From Adineta vaga (Eukaryota > Rotifera): a DNA stretch of 64,000 nucleotides. This document shows, one piece after another, positions 1 through 11,940 of the stretch. The notes beneath the pieces are model-generated. The model was not told the DNA's origin. It ran no database searches and worked only from the letters and a program-made list of their open reading frames with translations. The DNA lies in assembly GCA_021613535.1 (NCBI GenBank), contig CP075496.1:1426001-1490000 (forward strand), read 5' to 3'. Within the stretch, counting starts at the first letter, position 1. Each line of letters starts with the position of its first letter. A program made the translations under genes and the position numbers.

Positions 1-1869
1 GGCATTTATATGTTGATCAAGTTGAAGAAAAAGAAGAACTAATTCATCCGCTTGTAAATATTTTGTCGATGCATGTTTTACAATATCAACACCAAATTTA
101 ATCGATGGATGTTGATTGAATAATTTTATTAAAACGTCTTTCATATTTGGAATTGAATCTACATTAGAAATCAAATAATCCATGCAGCGTTTTGATGAAC
201 CTATCATGAAACATAGAAATCTTCATAGTGAAAAACAAATTAAAATTTTGATTATTACCGGTTTGCAAAAGACACGAAGCAACATCATAGTGTGCATGTA
301 GTTTTCGATAGATAAATTCAGCTAAATCTAAAGCATGTGATCGTTCCACAAGTTGAGCCATTTCCAAAGAGCATGTTAATCTAAGATAGATCAAATATGT
401 AAATTTTGCTATTTCGATAAAAGAATGAAAACCTGTCTTCAGCTATCCATTTGTAAAGGAGATTGATATGATTTTCATTACATGCTGCTTTTGCACATTC
501 TAATGATATAAGTAGATCAGGCTTAAATGGTGCTTCAAGAGCGGTTTCGGCCAACACTTTACAATGAAAAAGCCATGGACTAACATCTTCAGATGATGGT
601 TGTTTCAATCCTAAGATAATTTTCAGAACAGATCATATGTATCTATCGTATTATATGTCATACTCTACCTTTAAATCTTAGTAATGTTTCCATATTTCTA
701 AGTACACCTTTTGGACTGCATGCTGCAACATAAGATGCTTCTTTATAATTGCCACTTTCGATCGTATTGAGAAAGATTTCAATATGATCGACTAATATTC
801 CTGCTTCTCGATCATACATAAATTCACTGTTGTATTCATCTCCGTCATCATCTTGTTCACCTAAAAACAATTAAAATTCACCTATCTTCGTTGTTTGAAA
901 AGATTTTACCTTTCTGAAATAAATTTGTTGATTCATAAACAGCTTTTTTAATTAAATCTTCTAATAACATGGCATTTGTTGGGTCTTTTTCACCATATTT
1001 CTTAATTGTTCTCCAGACTAGATGATATAATCTTAAACGATTTCGTAATGTTAATCGATGTTCACGTTCTTTATCTAATTCTGCGAGTTTTTCTTCGAAT
1101 AAAGCTTGCATTTCTATTTGTTTTTCTCTCGTTGTATATTTTGTGGAAGCATTATGTTCAAATTCGGAAGATTTACTTTGAAGAAATTCATAAAATTTCT
1201 TCAAAGTTGTCAAATCGGTCTGTTCTACTAATGTTAAACCTTTGGGAGAAAAAAATGAAATATAAATACAAATTATTCGAAGAAATAAAATCAAACCTGG
1301 TACACGTCGACGACCAGTATACAGTTCTGGAAAAGAATTAGGATCAATATTCGTTGTTTTTGGAATTTCTGGTTCATTAAGTTTTGTTTGAGTTACTATT
1401 TCATTTATTTCTGCTTCAAGTCTTCGATTATCTTTTTCGATAACTGCAAGTCTATTCAAAAGGAAATCTATCGTGTTATTTTAATTTGTATAACATACTT
1501 ATCTTCTAATTCCATACATCGCTGTTGATGAAGAAGAAATGTTTTCGGTTGTAAAACTAAACGATGCAAATCACCAGTCATTGTATGCACTTCTTCTGCT
1601 CCAGATTCTAATACTCCAATACATCGTTCGTATTCTTGTTTAATCGCACGAAATAATGGTCGATAAAGTGCTGATTTATCGATAATTTTTTCAAATGCTA
1701 ATCGATACACTGCAAATCGTTCTCTGGATGGATTTTTTCCAACTTTAGCTGATTCATCGTTCATAAAACGATTTAATTCATTGAAAAAGTATCGATCACG
1801 TGATGTTAATGGAACATGATCATTTGTTTTTACATCCGATAGATCAAGATTCATTTTGATGAAATACAA
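1..1869 (-). CDS. CLHC1: Clathrin heavy chain linker domain-containing protein 1 (5' part; 3' end outside window)
   Basis: Six or more exons read right to left. The first (about 1500-1869) and second (about 1250-1450) encode a helical, charged region like the TSNAXIP1-type N-terminal domain of CLHC1. The next exons give a coiled coil, then a clathrin-linker-like helical repeat with the motif NYKEASYVAACSPKG near 700-770. This resembles the 'NYKEAAKVAANSPKG'-type linker of clathrin heavy chain. The frame stays open to base 1, so the C-terminus is missing. Introns are short (about 50-70 bp). The start is the first ATG of the ORF at 1869; a second in-frame ATG at 1854 is equally possible. The family's function is poorly known; the linker suggests a helical-solenoid scaffold. 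Identity rests on domain order and the linker motif. Confidence 0.85.
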
Positions 1870-4330
1870 TGATTATCATGATGCTTCTGCCATTTACACC
1901 CTCCATTTACAACAGGTTTCCATGCAACAGGATGCATTTACATTTATCAATAGATGTCATCTGAGAAATTGCCTTCAAAATAACTAATTCAATTTTAATT
2001 GTGGTCCTTCTACACAATATGCATATATTGCATTGTAGCTTCTCAAAAGAGATACTTTTTAACTAAACCATAGTTATTTAAAATGTAGCGCTTTACAAAT
2101 ATTATCGTAACTGCTTGATTCAAGTGACTATTTAAACAATTGACAGTTTTCTAAAGTAATATACACAAGTAACGCAACATGAGCGTTGCTAACCCTCTAC
2201 TGACAGTCGTCTTCTCGTGTCCGATTCTATATAGAAATCTGATATATGTCTTCGCGTTAAAAATAGTAGGTTTCTACCTATTTTTTCATGTTAGATTTTT
2301 GTATTCGATACATAGTCAAAACCTGCAAAATTCTGCCAATCGCAGCATATACCTTTATTTTTATCAATAATGTTGACAGTACACCACATTCTCAAAAATG
2401 TTCTGTCGACTTCACTTTTTTATACTCTTATGCGATGGAGTTAGAAACATGTTACATTTACTTTTGAATGTGCTAATCTTTTTTAGAGAAAAGTAGCGCT
2501 CATTCTTTGGATTCACTGACTGACCCTTCTCTGAAAGAATAATAGGCGTGTTCAGTAAAGCTCGTCGGATAGACCTGGACCCATCCGAATCCGGATCCAG
2601 GCAAACTTTTGTACGTAAATTGCTTTTCTAATTTTCTTCACTTTCTATATATTTGAAAATATACTTAGTTCACGTATATAGCTGGTTTCCTCTACACCGA
2701 TGATATATATATATTCAATAACGACTATATACGAACTTCAGGTGGAGCGACTTTTTCACTGAAAAATCATTGTTTATCTTGTAATTCTTTGAATGTAAAT
2801 CAGAGAATATCAATGAAGTATACATATGGTACACCATGTAAACGTGAAACGCGTTTGTTAGTTGCGACTGAGATACATCTTTTTTTCTCTAAAAAATTTT
2901 CTGTCTACGTTGAAAGACGTATAAATTCAGAACATCTTTCTATCATCAGACATGAAACGTAAAGTCCAAGAATCAATTAGTTAAACTTCTGGATCATACC
3001 ACCTGACACGACATACCCACACAACATTTCCGCACTTAATATTTTTTCATTGACATCAATAAGACGAATTTTTTCTCAGTCACTCAATCTAATTAGTTTA
3101 GACTTATGGGGATCGTTGTTACAGTTTTGTTATTAGATTAACTTTAAAAAAGGAATGAAAATCGAAATCGTGAGTTCAACTAGGAAAAGCAAAAGAAGTA
3201 TAACCCAAATCTGATTTAGAAAAAGTTTTCGACAAAGTTTTTATCGAAGTCAAGTTTGTATTTATATAAACTATAACATAGAAAAATATTTGTTTGTGCA
3301 TTTTGCTGATACTGAAAGTATATTTCCAGAATTGCTCCTAACAGAGAGAGGCAAACAAATTTTCACTTGAAGTCTATAGTCACTTCTTTACTCAAAACTA
3401 AATGTAAATTCTACAAAAATCATTACGTTGTTTTTCTGTGAAGATCATTTGAAAATAGTGAGACCAGTGTTTCATTTTGAAAAATCCAGCTAAGCATTCA
3501 ATTATTGTACGATGTTAGTGACTTGTTCAACAATTAGCTACTCACTTAAACTTAAACTAATTACTGAGAGAGTGAGAAAAAATTAGTCTTATTGATGTCA
3601 ATGAAACAATATGAAGCGCGGAAACGTCCATCCGCGCGTATGTCGTTGCGCGACAATGTTATCCGCGGTAACGTCGGCGCGGAAATGTCCGTCAATCTGA
3701 GACCAACCGCTCTATTTTCATATCAATTCAAATTGTCTTGATTTTCAGAAGAGCGTAGAAATCAAGGACACAATCAAACCTTGAAACAAAAGACCACTTA
3801 CGAGAAAAATGCAAAAGGGAGTTTCGAAGTATATTTCAATGATTATTTCACCACAGTATGATGTTAAAAAAATAATCTTTCATTAGTTTCACATAGATCT
3901 TGATGAGACTGAATAGAAAGCGAGTATGAAAAGGCTTATATCGCCTGCTGCTTCTGTTCTCTTTCCCTCTATCCACTACACTATTCGAACTTTTTCCAAA
4001 CACATTATTTACCTGAGTACAGAGTTTCAGTAGAAACGCTGTGAAACCTATCCCGCTTTCAACAAAATTGCAAAACTAGAGTGCATTCCACAAAGAACAA
4101 TTCTCTTTCTCCGGTCCGCTATGAACGCACTACTTTAATGAAAACCATACACTTTTCATAGTACCAAATCCTAGATTTGAAACACAACACGCTATCATCC
4201 AAATAATAACGCTTCCCATAACATAGTGAATTATCTATTCCTCTCCACCATTTTTTTCAGACAGATTCCTACACAAAAACGTATCACAAAAAAATATAAC
4301 CTTCCAGAACTAACATAACACCCTATTTCC
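1870..4330. other. Intergenic, no gene seen; holds an inverted-repeat element
   Basis: No convincing ORF or RNA gene. The stretch is AT-rich except for two islands. One at about 2555-2610 has overlapping CCGGA/TCCGG words and an AGACCTGG word. The other, at 3612-3700, is rich in CG dinucleotides. The interval 3012-3650 contains a long inverted repeat (separate entry). Confidence 0.6.
3012..3650. repeat. Foldback-like element with about 100-bp imperfect inverted arms
   Basis: The left arm, about 3012-3107, contains TTCATTGACATCAATAAGAC. It reappears reverse-complemented at about 3535-3650 as GTCTTATTGATGTCAATGAA. Similarity continues on both sides of this core: ACGACATAC and TTTCCGC outward, TAATTAGTTTA inward. 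The roughly 430-bp centre has no coding signal. Arms with unequal divergence and no clear flanking duplication suggest an old foldback/MITE-type element. The right arm is richer in CpG than the left. Confidence 0.6.
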
Positions 4331-5535
4331 AAAACAATCCCGAAGCTGTTGCGCTTCTTGATCGCCGATTATATTCTTCGAGAGATCTAGTGTGGCGAGT
4401 GTCTTTAGATGACAGAGAAGATGAATATACGAGTTCTGTAAAAAGCGAAAAAATGTTACCATGTTCATTCGAAACCCATCACGGATATGTTGTGCTCCTT
4501 GATCGCCGATTTGATTCCACGAAAGATCTAGTGTGACGAGTGCCTGTAGATGAGAGAAAAGATGACTATATCAGTTCTGTCACTATCGATTGAGTATTAC
4601 TGTGTTCGTTCGCAAGGCATCGCCGATATTTTGTGCTCCTTGAGCACCGATTCGATTCCACGAGAGATCTAGTGTGACGAGTGTCTGTAGATGAGCGAAA
4701 AGATGAATATATTGGTTCTGTCACTTGCGAATGGGCATACCGTGTTCGTTCGCAAGGCATCGCCGATATGTTGTGCTCCTTGATCGCCGATTTGATTCCT
4801 CGAAAGATCTAGTGTGACGAGTGCCTGTAGATGAGCGAAAAGATGAATATATTGGTTCTGTCACTTGCGAATGGGCATACCGTGTTTGTTCGCAAGGCAT
4901 CGCCGATATGTTGAGATCCTAAAGCGCCGATTTCATTTTCATAGAGATTTAGTGTGGCGAGTGTCTGTAGATGAGAGACAAGATGAATATATCAGTTCTG
5001 TCACTATCGATTGAGTATTACTGTGTTTGTTCGCAAGGCATCGCCGATATTTTGTGCTCCTTCAGCACCGATTTTATTCTTCGAGAGATCTAGTGTGACG
5101 AGTGTCTGTAGGTGAGAGAAAAGATGACTATATCAGTTCTGTCACTATCGATTGAGTATTACTGTGTTCGTTCGCAAGGCATCGCCGATATTTTTTGCTC
5201 CTTGATCCTGGATTTTATTCGTCGAGAGATTTAGTGTGGCGAGTGCCTATAGATGAGAGAAAAGATGATTATATCAGTTCTGTTACTAGCGAATGAGTAT
5301 TACCGTGTTTGTTCGCAAGGCATCGCCGATATGTTGAGATCCTACAGCGCCGATTTCATTTTCATAGAGATTTAGTGTGGCGAGTGTCTGTAGATGAGAG
5401 ACAAGATGAATATATCGGTTCTGTCACTCGCGAGTGGGCGTTACTGTGTTCGTTCGCAAGGCATCGCCGATATTTTGTGCTCCTTGATCCCGGATTTTAT
5501 TCAACCCAAGATTTAGTGTGGCGAGTGTCTGTATA
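4331..5535. repeat. Tandem array, about 8.6 copies of a 140/141-bp unit
   Basis: The word (C/G)AAGGCATCGCCGATAT recurs with its CAT ending at 4620, 4760, 4900, 5041, 5182, 5323 and 5464; a diverged copy ends at 4479 and a partial one near 4340. Spacings are 140 or 141. The last copies are exactly 141 bp, so one frame stays open on the plus strand, giving a 47-residue repeating peptide. In several middle copies the TGG in GTGTGGCGAG is TGA. This may be a satellite or the remnant of a repeat-protein gene. It resembles no domain I recognise. Confidence 0.85.
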
Positions 5536-6364
5536 GAGAATTCATAGTTTTAAAATGTATGTAAGGAAATCGACACCTCAGATTTGTTTTTGAAGTAGAT
5601 GTACAATTTAAATAGAATTCGGCTGAAGAGGTGTGGAAGGGTTTGGATATCGTTTGATTGGGTGTATTATACAAAGACATGAATGATGATCAAATTGATT
5701 GGTACTGCGCTAATAGTCGGAGTATTGAATGGGTAGGTTGACGATGATAGTTAGAAATGATAGTTGTCGCACAGAAATCGTTTTTTAGTCTGGAATAGGT
5801 AAAGAAGCAAGTGATTTAGCCAATCTATGGTTATTAGTAATTGTAAGTGACGTGGATCTTCTAAATTTGGAAACTTTTTTGCGAAGCTTCTCATTCGTTC
5901 ACAGTTGATGGAAGCATAGTTGTGGATAGTAGAATGTAGTATTCACTAATGTTTGATTTTTATGGAGGACGAGGATTTCTTTATAGTTCAAGCTTTTGCG
6001 TTAAATACGCAAGTTCATATTACTGTTTTATTTGTAATATTTTTTATTTGTTGGTTTTACAGTTCATTGATGATAGTGAATGCTGTGTCCTGCCTAAGTA
6101 TTGTGCAGTTTACTTTGTGTTATCTACTTGTTTTGAAGAAAAATTGTTGGATTGTTTGATAGTTTTAATAGGGAGATCTGTTTGCAATGAGAAAAGTGTT
6201 TCATAATTGAACGATTTTATTCTTGCTTTGCTCACGATCAAGTGTTGAATAAGAAGCATATTTTATGGGCATGGAAAGAAAAGAAAGGAATGAAGAAATG
6301 TTTGTTATTTAGCAACATGAGTCAATGTTTTGGTTGATTCACTTATCGCAATTGCTTCGAAACT
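5536..6364. other. Intergenic, nothing recognised
   Basis: AT-rich DNA between the tandem array and an F-box fragment. Short hydrophobic reading frames around 5950-6205 have biased composition and no similarity I recognise, so I do not call a gene. Confidence 0.5.
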
Positions 6365-6628
6365 CTAAAATTGTTTCCTTTCTTCTTGGAGTGAACTTAT
6401 CAAGTAAGATATTACTAGGCTCATGTGTGGTAGAACAGATGAGAAAATAGTTAAAGCATTTAGCAAGCTTACTAGATATCGATGATAAGTGTTAAGGATT
6501 TGATTGAAACGTCGACAAACATTTTGCATCGAACAAAACAGTGTAAAATCGCTCTGATGATCCATAATTCGATAAACAAGTTCGATAGGCAATGTTAAAA
6601 ATGTGTACGTATTCTTTTTAGATTCCAT
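6365..6628 (-). pseudogene. F-box protein N-terminal fragment
   Basis: An 87-codon frame whose residues 10-50 form an F-box: the LTLPIELVYRIMDH start, a hydrophobic second helix, then VCRRFNQILNTYHRY. This matches F-box proteins typical of bdelloid genomes. Complete members run several hundred residues with LRR-like or other substrate-binding repeats. Here the frame ends about 35 residues after the F-box, and the downstream (leftward) sequence shows no continuation. If expressed, it could still bind Skp1 but has no visible substrate domain. I read it as a truncated copy. A short functional F-box peptide is the alternative. Confidence 0.6.
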
Positions 6629-9090
6629 ACAAAAAATTGTTGAAAATACAAGGTTTTGAATATATTATGTTTGTTACAAGAAGCAGTTTGCTATGCTGAA
6701 ATAATCCTTTTTTTTTATTGTAAACGAGTGAAGTCTGACGATTTCAACAATAGCGAATAGTTAGTTTACTTAAAAAGATGGCGGTAATGCACCGGGTGGC
6801 TCATAAGTCAGTTAACAAAGATTTTTTTGATTTCTTCCTTATATTTCATTGTTCAGATCTGATATTTATAGTATATATATATATACTAGATGGCACACTG
6901 GAAAAGAAATTGGTGTTTTGCCTTGATAATATCTCATCTTCTAATAGCATACCATAAATTTTTATTTGTTTCAAAAAAGTTTCAAAATAAACCTTTTCGT
7001 TTTGAAAATAATTTCTTTTGTCTTTTTAATTTTGGTGCAACTTTAGTTAATGAATTTATAAAATAAAGATACAAGGAAAAAAAAATATCTCAATAAAACG
7101 AAAGTCCTTATGATCATTCTACTTATTTCATCATTTTGATTAATAAAATCTTCTAAAGGACTAAAATATATTACATTGAACGATAATTACGCTGATATAT
7201 ATTTGTTTCAAGTTCTCGAGCCTTTTTCCTATTAAAATAAGAACATACTCGACTCGATTAAATTCAATTATGAAATATTAATCTTAAGCCTTGTTGACAA
7301 CAAACTTTATAACTAGTTACACCTTTCTGAACATTATCAATACGTAATATTGCATTAATTTTATCTAATCTAAAAATGATACATCTCATCCATATATGAT
7401 ACTTTTATAAAAATAATTCAACAACTGCTGGAACTTATGTTTCTGGGATTGTTCAGGTTTATTCAAAAATTTTTATACAACTTGAAATAGATCTCATAGA
7501 ATCTTGCAGATGATGGTGAAGGCGACGACCAGAGTAAGGATGATGGCAATGGTCAGACCAAGAGTGTGTTAAACCATCTTGATACAGAAAATAAATCCTC
7601 TTAGACTTTTTATTTAAAATTCTAGATGTTTATTTTTAATAGTTTCACTCAGAGACGAAGTACAGTCAATGAATGGATGAAACATATAAAAAGTCATGTC
7701 TTCATTAGCAGAAGCATGTTACATCTGCTTCAGCGATAAACACAAATACTTGAAGAAGATTCCAAGTATATGGATACGATTAGCAAGAACTTTACCTTTC
7801 TAAAAAGTATTATGTTTTATTTCAAGATTTCCAACGTGCATGATTTTCTTGCTCAAGATTTTGAAATATTGTATATGCATGAAAGAAAAAGTTCAAATCA
7901 AATTTAAAGCAGACGAGCAGTCATCTTTTTTAGGCAGAGTTGCTATCTTATCAAGTCAAAAATTTCGAACTGTAACAGTGGAGAGAAGAGTTGAAAAAGC
8001 GGAAAAATCTTTTCAAACTATTTTACAAGAAGCATTTCAATATGTTATTAAAGCCTAAAAATAAAATCGAGAAATTCGCTTTTTCAAGCTTAGGAAACGA
8101 AAACGAGTATCTTTTTTTTATGTAACCATCCGCCCAGAGATAAATGATTAACTAGAGATGATTGAGCACCGTCTACTATAATACTTTGGCCACTACTTTC
8201 TGTAGAGTATGCTTTCTTTGGAAAAATCTTTTTTTTATCCGTGTGTATAGTACAGAAAAGTAGCATCTGAAACAATGCGACTTCTTGTAGAAATCTTTCT
8301 CTTGTGTATTTAAACCTCTAATGAAAATTAATAGCAAAACATATAGAAAAAATGTTCTAATTATTAAACGCACGAGTGATGAATTTTATGAGAAACAGAA
8401 AATATTCCATGCTGAATTGTATGCACAAATTTTTATTATATGAAGCTTAAAACAGAATTAAATGAATGTGTTAATTGATCAGCATTTGTATTTTGTTTTT
8501 TTTATGCTGAAAACCATTATTGAAAGCGATTTTTATTCTTATACTGAGAAGCGGAAAGAATACGGAGTAGTAGGATAATCAGAGAAAGATTACATAGTGG
8601 AAGAGATAGCAACTTTGTTTTAAGTTAATTGATGTTAACCGTACCAACCATGTCTAATACTTTTTTTTCTTCAATAAGAAACCAGATGTATCGTCTCTTA
8701 TGTGATATAATTTTGTTTTTTATCAAACCATATACACCTAAAATATGACATTTATGATTTGATTGCATTCCGGAATAAATATGAACTTTTTACGGGCATT
8801 TTCTCGACATTAAACAGAAAGACATGTTTTCTGCTCTCATTGATAACGGAACTGTTTGGTGATATCTAGAAGTTGTTGAATTAGAATAAAATTCATCTCA
8901 TTCACTTTTCGTCGTGTTTGAACCTCTAAATGTTGAATGAGAAGGAAAACCAAATAATGTGATTAGTTATTCGTACATTGATGGTCAATTTAGACTAAAC
9001 ATACAAATGTTCATTGTTTTCATTGACGACGTCGCGATCAGATAGAACAGATGAGTATAGATACACATTCATACAAAAAAACAAAAACAA
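6629..9090. other. Intergenic, nothing firmly supported
   Basis: AT-rich (many A/T runs) with no similarity to known proteins. A small GC-richer patch at 7494-7570 is open in more than one frame on both strands. A 72-codon plus-strand frame at 7840-8058 has a plausible charged composition in its second half. Neither is strong enough to call. Confidence 0.5.
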
Positions 9091-10904
9091 ATGACAAGTA
9101 TAAACATGGAATATTTATGTGTTCGACTTGAGAATTTGTCAGATGAAATTCTTGTGATTATTTTACAAAAATTAAACAATTGTGATGTACTTTATTCTTT
9201 CATAGGTCTTAATAAAAGATTTGATAAAATTCTCTACGATAGAATTTTTACAAGAAATTTATCATTAATAAAATCTATTCATAGATCATCTTGTCAATTT
9301 AATATAATACTTGATTTATGTGAATTTAAACCTGAAATAGCCGGTATACTCTTCCGTGGCAAGACATTTTTCTTCTATACTCTTTCAATGATTATTTATA
9401 CAAGAGAAATTTATCAGAATTTGATTATTACAGGCATAGTTTTTATTTTTAACATTAACTGTTGAATATTAAGTTAGAATTCTTTCATTCTTAAAATAGA
9501 AAGTCTAGACTATGGAATAGAAGATTGAGATAAAAAGAAACAATACAGCACAGTCGCTACTAAAGAATTGAATTGTTTATGAATAAAGAAAACGAGAATA
9601 TACTATATTTTGAAGTTAATAAACAAAATAATTTAATAGAAATTTTTCTTTAGATAGAAGTTATTTAGTTAATCAATTTTTATTAAGTTGAAACCATGTA
9701 AACGGCGAATAGATGAATTAGGATATATAACACCTGACAATATATCTATATTTATTAGAATCTGTATTCTATTCAACAATCTACGATACTTGAATTTCAG
9801 TTCATATTCGAATTACGAACAATTAGCATTTTTGAGTACAATTCCATCTCAATTCTCTTCAAATTTATTAGAATTACATGTTGTAGTCAAAAGTATTTTT
9901 GATTGTCTCTGTCTTCTTGATGGTCAGTTCAATCAATTACATACATTTTATGTTACAATTCAATCTCGTAATGGATATGAAGGAGATCTAGTTGTTAACT
10001 ATCTAAATATTTATTTCTTCGATGAATAAATAATATTTAACGTTTGTTTTTTTTCTTTCGTGTATTTAGAAACAATTACCCAATTTAAAATATTTTTCGT
10101 TAATCCATGAAGATAGAACATACGTGTATGATAATATATTGATACCACTATTTCAAAGGATGACAAATTTAGAAGAACTTTATTTGCATTTTATTACTAT
10201 ACATGGAACAATTATTGATGGTGATAATCTGAAAAATAATATTATTAATCATATAACACGATTAAATAAATTCACATTTAATATTCGTTCAGTTATTCGT
10301 CTTAATCAATGTACCATCGAACGATGATATTAAATATTCATTTGGAAACTTTCACAATAATGAAATTATTTTAAATGTTGATTATCTTGAACGAAAAAAA
10401 GTATTCTATTATCATATGTATTCATATCCGTATATATGGACATTTTATCATAATATAGCAAATCATTTTCGTGGTGGATTATTTAAATCTGTTCGTGAAA
10501 TATCATTATATGATGAACATTCATTCGAACATGATCTTTTTCTTCGTATTGCTCAATCGTTTCCATTTCTTACAAAATTAACGATACATAATTATGAAGC
10601 ACAACAAAATAATCATCTTGAACAATCAACTATTAAATATTCTTATCTTCTCGACATTGATCTTGTTAAAACTCATCATGATTATATTGAACAATTTCTT
10701 AATAACAAAAAAATATGTTTACTAAATGATATTCATCTTCGTGTAGGTTATAATTCATTAGAAAAAGTAACCAACAATTTTACAAGAGATGAAACAAATA
10801 TTAATTCTTTAAAAATTGTTTGTCGTAGAGTCTGCGGTCAAATAGTTGAACGTTCAAAATTACAAGAATATTTTTCTTATGCAAAAATCAATTGTAATTA
10901 TTGA
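9091..10904 (+). pseudogene. F-box/LRR-like protein gene, frameshifted
   Basis: Exon 1 (from ATG 9091) starts with an F-box: LENLSDEILVIILQKL, then a YSFIGLNKRFDKILYDRIF helix. Later segments at about 9688-10005, 10071-10326 and 10330-10904 encode the LRR-like body of the bdelloid F-box family (for example TRLNKFTFNIRSVIRLNQ, then FEHDLFLRIAQSFPF and VTNNFTRDETN). The body is not continuous. At 10310-10330 the frame shifts by one just before the family's PSNDDI segment. The expected region between the F-box and the LRR body (about 9360-9680) is also largely absent or unreadable. F-box proteins act as SCF ubiquitin-ligase substrate receptors. This copy probably does not make the full protein. 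A sequencing indel could explain the single shift but not the missing part. Confidence 0.7.
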
Positions 10905-11940
10905 TATATTTTGCTAAAATAAACTGTGAAATAGAAATAAAATCATGTTTAATATTTCATAAGAAAAGAAGATAAAATGAAACTATTTGTCAAAAATGAT
11001 TAGAAAGAATAAAATATCACGTATACAAATAAGAAAAAGAAAATACTTACGTAAAAAATAGAGTAAAAACGACTAACAGTATTGATTTATCATCAGGAGT
11101 AACCCGACGAATTTGTTTTTCTTGATCTAATTGCTATTCCTCTTCGTATTTTTTACTTTTTTAATATCTAAAGATTGATTGATTAATATATAAATGTGTA
11201 TCAGAACACTCACACTCGCACTTACCTTCAATGACAAACGATAAATTAGCAATGAATCTATTCTATTAATATTAAAATTGACATGTATGTTCACAGAATT
11301 CTCGAGTAAGAAATGTATTACGATTAGCAGAACGACCGTTATACATAAATTCCTTGCACAAATTATGGTGAAAATCAAAATAAAATCGATTCATGTAACG
11401 ATATGAGCAGCGACCAGTCCCGGATAGGTCTATTGCATAATGTATCTAAATACAAGAATAATAACGTGAGTTATCAAAAGAAAAATGAATTCTTGACGTG
11501 TTAAATAATTATAAATTCTTTGTCAAACGTGAGTTAATAACCAATGTTTTCATCAAATCTGATCAAATCGATGGCATGAATCATAAAATATAAATGCTTC
11601 GTTTCAAATACTTTGATTTTCAACTGAAAAACCAGGTATGGGAGACACATAAATAAGAGAAACAACAGCGTTTATATTGAATGTTTAGCTTAATACAAGC
11701 TATAAATTATAATGTTTAAAATATTTAAGCAGAAGGTATCAATGCCATTGTTTGATAAAAAAGAAGAAGTTTGAAACATTCGTCAATTATTTCAAGCATC
11801 TGATTTTGTGACTTTATCTCAATATGATATCAAATTTCATTATCATATAACATGAATATGTGAATATTATTCTCGCGGACGGCAGCAAGAAAAATATCAA
11901 ACTATATAATGATTGAAGTGAAGAAATTGAATCGTTAGAC
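10905..11940. other. Intergenic, nothing recognised
   Basis: AT-rich spacer between two tandem F-box/LRR genes in the same orientation. No coding, RNA or repeat signal I can support. Confidence 0.5.

Noticed and set aside
5949-6206. Two overlapping cysteine/phenylalanine-rich frames
   Set aside because: Overlap each other in different frames and have biased, low-information composition.
7494-7570. Possible membrane-peptide exon (minus) or acidic peptide (plus) in a GC-richer patch
   Set aside because: Several frames on both strands are open at once, so composition alone cannot decide; no upstream exon found.
7840-8058. 72-codon plus-strand frame
   Set aside because: Only the second half looks protein-like and no similarity is recognised.
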